Assembly: GCA_025201345.1 (NCBI GenBank)
Contig: JAIXMG010000028.1
Span: 312,001-376,000, forward strand
DNA length: 64,000 nt
DNA from: Thamnidium elegans
Taxonomy: Eukaryota; Mucoromycota; Mucoromycetes; Mucorales; Mucoraceae
Direction of reading: 5' to 3'
The notes under the pieces were generated by a model. The model had not been told where the DNA came from and searched no databases. It saw nothing but the letters and a program-made list of their open reading frames with translations. Both the position numbers and the translations under genes were made by a program. Each line of letters opens with the position of its first letter. Position 1 is the first letter of the stretch. Positions 11,156-23,760 of this stretch are shown here, in pieces.

Positions 11156-11652
11156 ATGTCAAATGACCCTTGGGATGATTGGGAAACTGCTGCAGATGCT
11201 GGCGTAAGATGCCCTTTTTTTTGCCCTTTTTTTTATATCATTGATCTTTTTTTGTTTAGCTGATTGATTGTGAGAAACCAAAAGTTAGTAGTACTACTGC
11301 CAGTGCAAATCAATTACTATGGGAAAATGCGTATGTCCCAGTTTTTATATATCATTTTTTATCATTTTCTCACGCATTTTTTGTTACTATAGTAATAAGT
11401 ACGCAACGCCTACTATTATTCACGCCAATGATGCAGTTCATTATAAACCAGAGGTAATATTATAGACCTATTAAGACTACTAAAACTAATAAACAAAAAC
11501 AAAAAAAGCTCAAGATCTTGAAACGGCCTGAAGACGCAAAGAGTAGAAAGGATATCGTAGCTGAAAAGCCAGTAAAAGCTTTTGCTGATAGAGAAAAAGA
11601 TTATTTGGAAGCGAGACGTAAGATTTTTGAGAAATTTGAAATTAAGAAATAA
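11156..11652 (+). CDS. Small SUZ-domain protein (SZRD1-like)
   Basis: Exons 11156-11203, 11260-11330, 11393-11453 and 11509-11652 give 107 residues. It opens with the acidic, Trp-rich SNDPWDDWETAADAG and ends with a SUZ motif: LKILKRPEDAK, then a KDYLEARRKIFEKFEI block. SUZ motifs contribute to RNA binding, and SZRD1-type proteins have this same small size and WxxWE-like start. Exons are short with T-rich introns of about 55-62 nt; every junction keeps the frame. The role in the cell is not clear beyond possible RNA binding. Confidence 0.8.
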
Positions 11653-12959
11653 AAACATTTATGTGATCTGGTATCCCGACACGATAATAGTGAAAGGTGG
11701 ACAGGTCTGGATCCTGTAAATGATTTAGATAAAAAAGTCTTGCTGAGTAATTCTGGGGGGAAAGTGTATTATCAAGTATAATTTTATTTCAAAACTATAC
11801 TTCTCTCTCTCTTTATTTCCCTCAATTAAACCGAGCGTAACAGTAACAAAGGAGTATGAAAAACACAGCACTTAACAATAAGATTAAATTGTTATTAAAT
11901 AAAAGGAAGGTATAAATTTATAACAACCATGAAGGTTTGATTTCTGGTACTATGTCTAACAAAGACGATCCTTGTTAACATTATTTTATCAGAATAAGGT
12001 GGTTTGTGTAACAATAGTCCTTTGTAAATTAAAAAAATAATTCGTTATACCTTGCTTTCAACCATGAATCAGATACCCTCTTAACCGAATTCTCTTTAGA
12101 CCCTAAGATCGACCACGGTGGAACTCAGCGCCGAAGAAAACCTCCCGACAGGGACATTAATACCCAAGACACTCCCCCCCCCCTCCCCCCTACAAACCCC
12201 CATACATAAATGCATGGTATGTTTGATTGCAATTTATAGCTTTTGTAGCTTTTCTAAGATTCAATCTTTATAAAGGGAACCAAAACCTACTCAAGCTGTG
12301 GTTTTATAAAAAAAAAGGGGGGGGGGTTTAAATGATTCGATAAATATGATTCTCTACATTACATATTACGAGTTATTATATCATTTTTACTATTAGAATA
12401 AACACTTTGACAAGGATACTCTTTTTCTCTATTTAATTGAGGACGCCTATAATTGGCGTTGGCGAAGTGTATTCGAGCGAACAGAATGACCAATACATTT
12501 GTCTAAAGTGATGTTTATTGTAACAATTTGTAGTATTGAAGTTAATGAAAGTTTCAATGTTTCTAATAGAATAATCAGTAGAGGTTATTCTACAACTATG
12601 GTATTAGGTTAGAATCAAGAAAAAAAGAAGGTAGTTATGATTGAATAATAATGATGCTTCAAAAAAAAGCTCGAATGTATGGTATTCCACGGGGAGGAAT
12701 ATTAAATATAACAAAAATAAGTCAGTGGTATGAAAAGTAAAATATTATCCAGTGATAAACTTTATCTTCAGTGATGGACTAACGATTGAGATCACGATTT
12801 TTTGCCTTAGTGTTATAAGATACCTGTTCGTTTTAAATACCATAGTATATGGGGCTAAACTCATCTCTTTCTTCAATATCTTTATATCGTTAAAGGCTCG
12901 GTCGTAACTATTTTTTGTCCAAAGAAGTAGATATATCAACTTATAATAAGGTCAAGTAG
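11653..12959. other. Intergenic 1.3 kb, no gene seen
   Basis: AT-rich DNA with one less AT-biased patch near 12060-12190 that includes a C-rich tract (about 12170-12200) and, near 12310, a run of A followed by G. No convincing reading frame or tRNA was found. The patch at 12060-12190 could be a non-coding RNA or a relic, but nothing in it is recognised. Confidence 0.35.
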
Positions 12960-13614
12960 CTAAGGATCTACCAAAATCAAGAATTATTTGGCAAGCTTTC
13001 CTTCCTGACTCTTAGGTAAAAAACTAAGTTCTAGATACTGGTTTGCCCAAACTCGAATGATATCTCTTTGAAGCTTTATCGTGTCAGATCTTTTCTGCAG
13101 CTATTTAAGATGCCGCAGTTGGCTTTTTTTCCGTCTTTTATATTCAAAAAGTAAACGAAAATAGTTTGGCGTCTAGTAAATTCGTATGTACTAGCTATCG
13201 ATCGCTCGGATTTTGAATTCATTTGGGGAGGGACGATGATCCTAAGAGCATCTAGTTTTCGACTCGCCTCTAATTTTTTTCTGCTTCTGCTTCTCTAGTT
13301 TGCTCTTCTCTGTGTTTCTTTTCTTCTTCTCTAAGTTGCTCGTTCTTCCTGAAAAAATCTGTCATTTTATAGCTGCCTTCAACGTTTCTCAAATTCTCAG
13401 ATATTTTTCTGTTGATAGTTTCGTGGCAATAAGACGCAGTTCTCGCGTATATTTTTTTCCATTCTACCGGATATTTGGATTTAGAAGAAGGTTGTTCTAC
13501 AGAAGAAGGTTGTTCTATGGAAGAAGATTGTTCTTCTATAACACTAAACCAGCTGTTCAGATCATTAATGCAGCTATCAAAATCCGTAATGGAGATATCT
13601 TCTTCCTTCGATTT
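12960..13614 (-). pseudogene. Degenerate protein-gene relic with an EQPSS repeat
   Basis: On the minus strand 13614-13270 is open for 114 codons but has no usable start. It is preceded by TTTAG, as at an exon border. It reads like real protein: ITDFDSCINDLNSWFSVIEE, then a 6-residue repeat IEQPSS/VEQPSS from an 18-bp tandem repeat (13483-13536), then PVEWKKIYARTASYCHE and a Glu/Lys/Arg-rich helical end. Further downstream, about 13110-12990, another block is coding-like (LQRDIIRVWANQYLEL, then FLPKSQEGKLAK and a stop). The two blocks are separated by stops. I do not recognise the family. A decayed gene, or the exons of a gene whose other parts I cannot see, are both possible. Confidence 0.4.
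13483..13536. repeat. 18-bp tandem repeat, three copies
   Basis: Three 18-bp units (13483-13500, 13501-13518, 13519-13536) of the form AGAAGAAGGTTGTTCTAY; the third is diverged. The length is a multiple of three and on the minus strand encodes the EQPSS-type hexapeptide repeat. Confidence 0.85.
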
Positions 13615-13808
13615 CTAAAACATTAACTGACATCTCGATTCTTTTTTCACGTACACCCCCTCTTATTCATGCTAATTATTTCTAATCTGAAAAACAGTGT
13701 CGTTTGTTTCGATAATATTTATGAAGTCGGTCTATGGATACATTTCCTTTATTTTTTCTTCCATAATTTTAATAAATCGTATGAAAAAAAAAAGAGTGAA
13801 GAATGGCG

Positions 13809-14508
13809 CTAAACTCCCCATTTTGGTTTATTAGTAGGAATACCAACAAGGTCTGTATCAAACAACTCAATAAACTGTTCATTTAATAATCTGACTTTAG
13901 GACCTGCATATCGACGATACTCTTCAAATATAGATGTCAAATTCCAACGTTGTAACTTTCGCATACATCCAACAATTGTACCTATTTTTACACAATGTTA
14001 GTTTTCCCCTAACCAAATCTTTTTAAGTAATCGATTAGTTTTACCAGTTCTATGTCTACCCAAGTTACACATAATCATCATGGGATAATTAGTAGGATTT
14101 AATATCAAATCAAGTGCTTGTAAAACTGCTTCTTCTGTAATAGGGTCCCAAGCATTAACTGAAGAAACAACACCCAAGTGATGCAACTGAATCTCTTGGT
14201 CATCAATAAAGTCCAAACTAAAAAAAAAAAATGAATATTGGTTATTGAAATCAGACAGTGAAAAAAAAGGGGGGGTATGCTTACAAGCGTTGGTTGGGTT
14301 CTTCTGGTGCAAGCCAAGCAATAGTCTTCAAACCAAGTTTCTCCAAGAATGGAAAGTTGAGTTCGTTTGGTTGACCGGAACGATATAAATCTTCCTCAAT
14401 CATTCCAAAATTCTATTCTAAAAACGTTTAATAAAAAAGGAAAGTAACAGCTAAAAAAAAAATGAAGTTTTACTTTACAACAGGTGGTATAAAGTGTTGT
14501 GAGCTCAT
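13809..14508 (-). CDS. OCA1: Oca1-type tyrosine/dual-specificity phosphatase
   Basis: Exons 14508-14479, 14412-14285, 14217-14045 and 13981-13809 give 167 residues. The family (Oca1/Siw14, plant and fungal atypical DSPs) includes inositol-pyrophosphate phosphatases and stress/cell-cycle regulators. The sequence follows the family throughout: [41 protein letters not shown], then the P-loop [11 protein letters not shown] with the catalytic Cys and Arg in CX5R spacing. [12 protein letters not shown] and the C-terminal [10 protein letters not shown] follow. The P-loop GRHRTG fits Oca1 better than Siw14 (GKHRTG). The first exon encodes only ten residues; its use gives the conserved PPVNF junction. 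Confidence 0.9.
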
Positions 14509-14698
14509 GGCTGTAATGTTTATGTATAAAAGAATGAAAGAAGAAAAAAGAAAAACGAAAGATGTCAAAAGAGCTTTAATGTGACTTGTTTTAAAAACTC
14601 TCTCTCTGTCTCTCTCTGCCTTGCTCCTTCTACATTTTTTTTTTCGCTTCTTTCTTTTTTTTTTCTTTTAAAAAAAGAAAAACGCGTTCCGTAACATC
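14509..14698. promoter_or_regulatory. Bidirectional spacer OCA1/CFT1
   Basis: 190 bp between divergent starts. It contains a TC-repeat tract near 14599-14620 and long T runs just before the CFT1 ATG. A shared promoter region is inferred from the layout. Confidence 0.45.
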
Positions 14699-17600
14699 AT
14701 GTCGGCGTATGCAGTATATCAAGAGTTGTTTCCACCTCAAACTGTAGAACAAGTAGAGACGAGTCATTTTACTTCGCCAGACGCTATTAACCTTGTTGTC
14801 GCAAAAGCTTCTCTATTACAGATCTATGAGTTTGTCGAATATATACCGGAAACAGAGGAAGACGAAGAAGACGATACGCCCGATGATCAAGAATTAGCGA
14901 GTGAACGTTTGAATGAAAACGAAGACATGGTAATATAGGCATAAAACGTGCATTCAAAATACTCCAAACGTTACTTATACATTCTTATATTTTAGACCTT
15001 GACTTTCCCAAAGTTAAAACCTTTAAAGAAGAGCATCGCAGATAAAACTTCAGGAAGATTAGAATTAGTTGCTCAGTATAAACTAAATGGTACTATTGCT
15101 ACTATGGGTGTAGTTAAAACTACTTCTCCTCGTGGAAAAGAAGGATGTGATAGTTTACTGTTAGGGTTTAGTGACGCAAAGGTACGTACATTCACACACG
15201 CACACACAGAGAAAGTGATACTTGGAAAACTTATTGAAATTATATAGATGTCGTTATTAGAATGGTCACCAGCAACAAATTCAATTGTGACGGTATCAAT
15301 TCATTATTATGAACGAGATGAATTTAAAGTAAGTCAATGCAAAAAACAAAACAAAAAAAAAAATTATTTCACTTACATTTTCTTGGAAAAAACATAGAAA
15401 GAATTTCTTACCAACCCATATCCATCCAGTATTCACATTGATCCTCAACAACGTTGTGCAGTATTGAATTTTTATGATAACAAGTTGGCTGTATTACCTT
15501 TTCGTCAAGCAGATAAATTAGATGAACGACAAGGTGAGGCAGAGGAAGAAGATGAAGCTCAGTAAGTGTCTTGATCTTGCTGTCAGTAATATTGTAGGCT
15601 TATATTTATATATATTAGAAAGTGGCCTTATTCCCCTAGTTTCTTGATTGATTTGGAATCTATTGATCCACGTATTAAAAATGTCATTGATATGGTCTTT
15701 TTAGCTGATTATTATGAACCTACATTAGCCATTTTATTTCAATCTGAACAAACATGGACTGGGTAATTATTGAAAAAAAAAAGTATATATGTATATGTAT
15801 ACTAACCCCCTCCCCCTTATATTCAGTCGGTTAGCTAGTACAAAAGATACAGTATCAGTTGTGGTTGTTTCACTCGATTTACAAGCAAAGATTTACCCTA
15901 TTATTTACTCTATCGATAAATTACCTTACGATTGCATAAAACTTGTTGCTATGCCTAAACCAGTTACTGGTGTTTTAGTCATTGCAGCCAATTCATTATT
16001 ACATGTCTCTCAAGGATCCCCAGGTGTTGGTGTAGCAGTAAATGGATATACCAAAAAATTAACCGAATTTCCCGGTATGATTTACGAAGATGCCGCCATC
16101 AACCTAGGACTCAGTTTAGATGGTGCAAAAGCGTTAGCGTTTGGAGGTGACCGTTGTTTAATATTCATGCAGAATGGTAACTGGGCCGTAGTACAAATGA
16201 AGATGGACGGTAGTAAGATTGTAGGTATGAACATTACCGAGATTGTACATAAATTGACGCCGGGCAGTCAAGAGTTGGCACCATTAGCTACAGTGCCTTC
16301 ATGTGTTACCAACGTCAAGAACGGTGAGTATTTCTTTTTGGGTAGTCGTGTGGGTGATTCATTATTGGTAAAATGGAAGTACAGTAAAGAAGGATCTAAA
16401 TTTCAGGAAAACGATTTTAAATTTCGTGTGTGTGATACTTTATTAAATACGGGTCCTATTGTTGATATGACCATTGGTGATGTTGAAAGTAATCAAAAGA
16501 CAGAAGAGGAAGAAAATGCGACTGTATCCGGTATTCCTGATTTAGAGTTGGTAACTTGTTCTGGTCACGGTAAAAACGGTGCGTTATGTGTATTCCAACG
16601 TCATATTCATCCACAAACTTCTTTCTCGTTCGATCAATCTGATAGTCAAGCCATCTTTTCTATTAAGTGTCGTAAGGAACTTCCGTTTGATGATGGAGCT
16701 GGAGAACAACTTCGTAAATCTACAAAAATTATGGCTGCTGCAGAACACGAGCATAGTCGATGGGAGACACGAGAGATGGATAGTACGTTTGATGAAGCGT
16801 TTGATAAACTTTTATTTATCAGTAAATCTAAAAGTACCATGGTATTATCTGCCGGCGACGAATTACAAGAACTGGTAAAGACTGGATTTTATACACGAGG
16901 ACCCACTATTACCGTATGTACTTTATTTGATGCTACACGTATTGTTCAAGTCTATGCTACAGGTGTTATGATCTTAACCCCCGAAGGAAAACGTATTCAT
17001 ACCATTCCTGTTCGTGGTGCTAAAATTGTAGATGCCAGTATTCGTGATCCTTATATCTTATTAACTTTGGAAAACAACAAGATTTTAGCATTGCAAGGTG
17101 ATCCAGTTACAAAAGATATTACACCTATCCAATTACCTTCACATGTAAAAGAAACTTCAATTGCAATGGCTAGTATATTTGCGGATACGTCCGGGTTATT
17201 TTCTAGCATGGCAGAAAAGACAGCTGCGACAGTTGCTAAAGCGGCTGCAATGGCTGCCGCTGCTAATTCGGCTAAGGGTGGTAATCAAAAGAAACGTAAA
17301 GCAGGTGAAGATCATGCAACTGATTCATCCACTTTCAAGAAACCAAACACAGCAGCAGAATTTGATGAAGTTGATATGGACCTTTATGGCGAAGAATTGG
17401 ATGAAGAAGTAGTGAATCAGGATACTGTAGTACTTGAGGTGATGGATCACCAAAATGATGATGATGACGATGATGAAATGCTTTATGGCACTGACGATAA
17501 GAGTACAAGTAACGACTTAGATCAACAAACTAATCTTATTACAGAAGAAATAGATGAAATCAATGTCAGTTTACAAGGTAGCGCATTAAACGAGATTACA

Positions 17601-19690
17601 CGAGTTAGCTTTTGGTCATTGATTTATACAACTGATGGTACATTACAAATCTACAGTCTTCCTGATTTTAAAGAATACTTTGTGTGTCCTCAATTTGATA
17701 TTGCACCTGATTTGATCACAGATCACGGTGAAACAGCCTCCAAAGATAAAAAGAATCATACACCTAGTACAATTATTCAAGAGATTGTGATGACCAATAT
17801 TGGTAAAGAAAGAAAGGATCCTCATTTGGTAGCGCGTACTGAAACAGATGATATTATTATATACAAGGCATTTAGTTTTGTACCTAGTGAAGATAAATTA
17901 TCTGATCGATTAGCACTTCGATTCTCTCGTGTACACCATGAATACATCTCTCGTAAATCGGCAGCATCCGCTACGGAAGAAAGCAAGAATAAAAAGAAGA
18001 AGGAAATTATTGATGAATTTGAAATTCCTGGTATTGATTTAGAGGATGAAGCTAAACAAACAAAGAAATCAGTCCAACATCGTAAAAAGTTATTGATTCC
18101 ATTTAATGATGTAGCAGGATATGCAGGTATCTTTGTTGCTGGCCCTCAACCTGCTTGGTTATTATGCTCCTGTAAAAGTTTTGTACGTGTGCACCCTATG
18201 AAGACAGATCATGAAGTGATTGGGTTTACACAATTTCATAATGTCAATTGTAAACATGGTTTTATTACTGTAGATGCTAAGTCTACCATTCGATTATCAA
18301 GATTACGTACAGATGGTGTTATATATGATTTAGATTGGGTAATGCAAAAGATTCCGTTAGGTCAAACGGTACATAAAATTCAATATCATCCGGTGATGAA
18401 AGTATATGCCGTACTTGTGTCTCGTGGTTTACCTGTTCGGTTACAAAATGAGGATGATGTACCAGAAGGAGAGCCACCTATACAGGAGGAAAGAGAAGCA
18501 GGTGAATTTTTACCAGAGGTGGACAAGTTTTCAATGATTATGGTCTCACCCGTCACTTGGGAAACTGTAGACGAAGTAGAATTTGAAGAATTTGAACAGT
18601 GTTTTTCATTACAGTGTGCTGCATTAGAATCAAAGCAAACCAGCACAGGCCGTAAATATTTCATGGTCGTAGGCACTGGTTGTCTTCGAGGTGAAGATAC
18701 AACGATGAGAGGATCTATCCGCATTTTTGATATTATTGAAGTTGTTCCTGAACCAAATAATCCACAAACTAATCACAAGTTTAAACATTTACATACAGAA
18801 GATGTAAAGGGTGCTGTTACAGCCATGTGTAATATTAGTGGACATTTAGCTTCTTGTATTGGTTCCAAAGTCATTGTTTGGAGTTTAGAAGATGATGAAA
18901 GTTTAGTTGGTGTTGCTTTTATTGATGTTCAGATTTATGTTACAAGTATGAGTTCAATCAAGAATTTTATTTTATTGGGTGATGCACAAAAGTCTATATG
19001 GTTTTTAGGGTTCCAGGTATGTTTTTTTTTTATGCTGTGTGAACTTTTCCTTTAATTGCTTATATATTATAAATATAGCTTGAACCAGCAAAGTTGTCGT
19101 TATTAGGAAAGGATTATCAGTCATTTGAGGTGGGTTGTGTAGATTTTATTATTGATGACAAGTCATTATACCTTGTAGTTGGTGATACAAGTGAAAACTT
19201 GGATTTATATCAGTATGCACCCTTCAATTTACAATCATTTGGTGGACAAAAATTAATGCGCCGTGGTGATTTCCATGTGGGATCACAAGTACAAACGATG
19301 GTTCGGTTACCTCAAATTGAAAAAACAGAGAATGGATTAGAATACAGTCGTCGTCATTTCTGTTTATGTGGAACATTTAGTGGATCTATTTCAGTATTAT
19401 CTCCTATATCAGAAAAGACATTTAAAAGACTTTCTACATTATACGGTCAATTAGTAAATAATGTTCAACATGTTGCCGGTTTAAATCCAAGAGCCTATCG
19501 ATTAATTAAAGGTCCTAAACAACGTATGGCTTCTAATCGTACTAAGGCTGTATTAGATGGTGATTTGATTTTTGAATTTGCTGGTTTATCTATTGAACGT
19601 CAAAGGGAAACAACAAAGCAAATTGGTACAACTGTTTGTAGAATTATGGAGGATTTAGTTGATATTGAACGTAGCATTGATCACTTTTAA
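14699..19690 (+). CDS. CFT1: Cleavage and polyadenylation factor 160-kDa subunit
   Basis: Exons 14699-14929, 14996-15181, 15248-15328, 15398-15561, 15619-15762, 15827-19016 and 19079-19690 give 1535 residues. Cft1/CPSF160 is the three-beta-propeller scaffold of the mRNA 3'-end processing complex in the nucleus and helps recognise the poly(A) signal. Matching blocks include the N-terminal MSAYAVYQELFPPQTVE and the DPRIKNVIDMVFLADYYEPTL segment. The C-terminal CPSF_A region includes RIFDIIEVVPEP, ISGHLASCIGSKVIVW and GLSIERQRE near the end. Two acidic linkers interrupt it, one near residue 60 and one near the middle (rich in Asp). The length is slightly above the usual 1350-1450, because of these linkers. 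Confidence 0.95.
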
Positions 19691-19784
19691 AACCAATAAA
19701 TTTTCTTTTTTTTTTAAAAAAAAAGGCAGTCTGTTTTTTTTTTCTTTTTTTCTCTCTTCTTTTTCTTCTTTTTTTATAATAGAA

Positions 19785-21287
19785 ATGACTGAAAACATTA
19801 CTTACCAAAGTATAGCAAAATGTTATGCTGATGTTAATTCGAAAATGCCTAGTAGTTATTGGGACTACGATAATCTTCAAGTACAATGGAGGTGAGCTTT
19901 TTTCTTTTTCTTTTTCTTTTTTTTTTTTTTTTTTTTTTTGCAGCATTTACAAAGAAAAAATAACTCCTCTCCATATTATGTAGTCCGCAAGATAGCTATG
20001 AAATCATTCGTAAAGTTGGACGCGGTAAATATTCAGAGGTTTTTGAGGGTATTAATATTACCAATGAGGAGAAGTGCGTTATCAAAATTTTGAAACCAGT
20101 CAAGAAGAAGAAGATTAAGCGTGAAATTAAGATTTTACAAAACTTGGCTGGAGGAATTAATGTCATTGAATTGTTGGATGTAGCGAGAGATCCACAAGTA
20201 AGAGAGAGAGAGAGAGAAAATAATAGCCGTAGTTTTTTTTTTTTTTTTACTTATAATTATTTATTTCTTTTGTGTGTGTAGTCGAAGACACCATCACTTA
20301 TATTTGAGTATATTAACAATACTGATTTTAAAGTGTTGTATCCGAGATTTACGGACTACGATGTACGATATTATATGCATGAGCTATTAAAGGCAAGTAT
20401 TTTTTGAAACATATAAAGTTTGATTCTAACTGTATATATATAAAAAAAAAAAAGGCGTTGGATTTTTGTCATTCCAAAGGTATTATGCATCGTGATGTTA
20501 AACCTCATAATGTTATGATAGATCATGAAAAGCGTCAGGTAAGAAGACTGTTTGCATATATAAAAAGAGTCAATTCTGATAGCAGGGCTTTTTTATTTTT
20601 ATTTTAGTTGAGGTTAATTGATTGGGGTTTAGCCGAATTTTACCACCCTGGAACGGAATATAACGTACGGGTTGCATCTCGTTATTTTAAAGGACCCGAG
20701 TTATTAGTTGACTTTCAAGAGTACGATTATAGTTTAGACATGTGGAGCTATGGTTGTATGTTTGCTAGTATGGTAACTAAACATTCAGTCATTGTTATTA
20801 TTATTATTATTATTTATAAATTGTAACAACATATATATATATATTAGATATTCCGTAAAGAACCGTTCTTTCATGGACATGATAATTACGATCAGCTGGT
20901 AAAGATTGCAAAGGTACTTGGTACGGATAAATTGTTTGCTTATTTGGACAAGTATGGTATAAAATTAGATAAACTCTACCACGACATTCTGGGAAGGTAA
21001 TAAAGTTTACGAGAGAGAGATAAAAAAAAATTAGTTGCAATAACTTCTTCTATGTGCGTAGATATCCTTGTAAGCCCTGGGCTAAATTTATTAATAACGA
21101 AAATCGTCGTTTTACGTCAAATGAAGCCCTTGACTTTTTAGACCATTTGCTTCGTTATGATCATCAAGAAAGATTGACAGCAAAAGAAGCCATGTCACAT
21201 CATTATTTTGGTAAGTAATAATAAGATAGATGGTATCATTCACTAAAACGTTTTTTTTTTTTTTTTTTGGTAGATATGATCAAATAA
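19785..21287 (+). CDS. CKA1: Casein kinase 2 catalytic subunit alpha
   Basis: Exons 19785-19891, 19984-20197, 20282-20392, 20455-20538, 20608-20772, 20848-20996, 21062-21210 and 21274-21287 give 330 residues, the usual length for CK2 alpha without a long tail. CK2 is a constitutively active Ser/Thr kinase with hundreds of acidic-site substrates. The diagnostic residues are present: glycine loop [12 protein letters not shown], basic substrate patch [13 protein letters not shown], catalytic HRDVKPHN, and DWG instead of DFG ([13 protein letters not shown]). Intron 3 (20393-20454) begins with GC: donor AAG|GCAAGT. It is needed to join LLK to [12 protein letters not shown]. Confidence 0.96.
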
Positions 21288-21749
21288 GTTAAAGTGTAAC
21301 GCAACAACAGTAAATGAAATGAAATTGCTCATGGCTTGAGGTCACACATCATCTTTTTATATTTAAAACTCCTGTTAAAAAACGTTGGTAAATAAAATTT
21401 TTGTCTTTTTCTCTTTTTTACATACAATTTTTACACTTCCAGATTGGAAGAATAAACATTTATTAAAGCTTACCACCCTTTTTTTTTTCTTTAAAAGAAA
21501 AGAAAGTATTTTCTTTCCTTTTTCTTTTTATTCAACTTATGCAACCTACTTTTCAACTTTTCACTCCTCAAATTCCTAACGTACTTTGCGGCGGCTGTAC
21601 ATCATCTTTCGCCATTGCCCAATATCCACAAGACTCTGACCCTGGATAATTTGCCCTAACTTAACTATTAAACTTTCACTCAAACAAACCTAAAAACAAC
21701 AACTTACAACTTACAACTTACAACAACAACAACAACAACAATAACAAAA

Positions 21750-22421
21750 ATGATCTCTCAACAAAGATCACCTCTCCTTGGTCGCATGCTTTCTTTAATT
21801 GAAATGCCATCTATTTCACTTCGTTTTCTTATCCTTGATTGTCCAACAGAATCTACTTTACCTTTTTACTTGGAGGAATTTAAAAAATACAATATAACAC
21901 ATATCATACGTTGTTGTCAACCAACATACAATACTAGTCAGTTTACTGAACAAGGTATACAAGTTCATGATCTTCCTTTTAAGGATGGTGGCGTGGTGAG
22001 TTTAATTATAAAATTTTTTAACGTTGGAACCAATAAGAAATACTAAAAATATTATTTTTTTGTATAGCCACCACCTAATGTAGTAACTGAATGGTTATCT
22101 ATTGTTGATCGAGAAGAACGTGACTCACATGAAAAATCAGAGTTACCTACAATCGCCGTACATTGTGTAGCTGGTTTAGGCAGAGCTCCAGCACTTGTTG
22201 CTATTGCATTAATAGAATTAGGTATGCAACCTTTGGATGCTGTCGAATTCATTAGAAGAAAAAGAAGAGGCGCTTTTAATAAGCCTCAGATTGCTTATCT
22301 AGATAATTATAAACGTACTTTACGTACTAAATCTTCTTCCATCAAGATCTCCTTCAGTCGCATGTTTCGTTTTGGTTCAAAGAAGGAAGTAAACTCTATA
22401 CCTGTTAGTGGTTGTGTTTAA
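21750..22421 (+). CDS. PRL-type protein tyrosine phosphatase (PTP4A family)
   Basis: Exons 21750-21995 and 22068-22421 give 199 residues. The phosphatase P-loop HCVAGLGRAPALVA is the PRL signature, with Ala after the invariant Arg where most DSPs have Ser/Thr. The general-acid region DLPFKDGGVPP and YNITHIIRCCQPTY also match. A basic tail follows (RTLRTKSSSIKISFSRMF), as in PRLs where it sits before the prenylation site. The expected C-terminal CAAX box is absent: the protein ends SGCV, with Cys only two residues from the end. Membrane attachment would then depend on the basic tail. A 5' leader with ACAACA repeats (about 21700-21745) precedes the ATG. Confidence 0.88.
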
Positions 22422-22715
22422 ATAAATAAAAATCATTGGAACTCCATCCTTTTTTTTTTTTTTTTTTTTTTTTGTATAAAAAGGTTTTGTTGTTATTTGA
22501 TATATTGTATCGTACTGTAACAACAGTAATTATAACTTCAAAATATATCCTTATACATCAATTTTCTTTTTCAAAAAGCACGTAAAATGGGTTTTTGATA
22601 AAACAATCAAGTTATTTGTTTTTTTGTTTCCCGCCTTCCTCTAGAAAAAAAAAGGGCCTAATCTTTTTTTCCTTTTTTTTATTCTAATTTAAAACCTAAA
22701 AAAAAAGAGAGAGAG

Positions 22716-22984
22716 ATGCAAAAGCCTAAAGGTCATGTAGATAATTTATCCAATGCTCACTTGACAGAAAGTCAAAAAGAGGCTGGTACACTGTAAGTTT
22801 CTTTTTATTTTATTTTTTACTTGCACATAAAACTAAGAAAGAAATAAAGGCTGTTTAAAAAGCTGCTATCCGATCGTAACAAGACATTGGAAGAATTAAG
22901 TCATACACAAGCCAGTTTACAAAAGAATATACCCAACATTGTTAAAAAACCACATACGCCTAGGGCTGCCATGGTAAAAATAAT

Positions 22985-23017
<33 letters not shown>

Positions 23018-23635
23018 TGTAAAAAAGGACGATAGAGTAATTGATTTGGTAATAGGCATTTTCACTATTAGAAGACTTGATAGATGAATGTATAAACGAT
23101 GTCTTATTTGATGTACATAAAGATACAAAACAAGAGAATTCAGTATGTCAAATTTGCCAAACAAAGTAAGTGCATCTTTTTCTTTTCTTTTTTTTTACAA
23201 AGTAGTCAATCCATTGATTTTTTGTTTATATATCAAGATGTAAACATTATATAAAACGCCCTGGATTAGATGTATGGGGAAAAAACTATACAGTGAACAA
23301 CTTACCTTCTTATGACTGCGTTAATTGTCAAAAGACGATTGCGTCCACTAGATATGCTCCTCATCTTGAGAAATGTTTAGGTTTATCTGGTAGACAATCG
23401 AGTAGAGTAGCAAGCAGAAGAATGGGTAGCTCTCCTTTTTCTTCAGATGATAATCATAGTCCTGATAATGATATTTATGATCGAAATAAAAAGAAGAAGC
23501 AACATTTATCTGTAAGTTATTATTACTTACTACAACCCCCCCCCCACATTGTTCTTACCTACCTCCTCTTTTTTTTTATAGCCTTCTTTCTCCAATGGTG
23601 TCTCTAGAGTGAAGAAATTAAAGTACATGGATTAA
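22716..23635 (+). CDS. SGF11: SAGA-associated factor 11 (deubiquitinase module)
   Basis: Exons 22716-22792, 22850-22973, 23056-23165, 23238-23511 and 23582-23635 give 212 residues. Sgf11 anchors and activates the Ubp8 deubiquitinase of SAGA, which removes ubiquitin from histone H2B. The N-terminal helix is seen (LFSLLEDLIDECINDVLFDVHK). The C-terminal zinc finger is YDCVNCQKTIASTRYAPHLEKCLG with the C-x2-C...H-x3-C ligands, followed by the basic SGRQSSRVASRR that contacts the nucleosome acidic patch. An additional CQICQTKCKH block sits between these parts. A poly(A) run of about 30 in intron 2 sits close to the exon border. Confidence 0.88.
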
Positions 23636-23760
23636 TTATACACTAAAATAAAAAATAAAACAATGAATTATTGTTGGCCATTTTAAGTGAACAAAAGAGC
23701 GAATTAGTTATAAATACAATCTAAAATGTATATGCTTAAAATCGTTATCTATAATTCGAT

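Noticed and set aside
12060..12200. Possible non-coding RNA in the less AT-rich patch
   Set aside because: It does not match the conserved cores of U1, U2, U4, U5, U6 or 5S RNA that I know, and no clear secondary structure was seen.
16646..18724. Antisense and shifted frames inside CFT1
   Set aside because: They are shadows of the strongly conserved plus-strand CFT1 reading frame.
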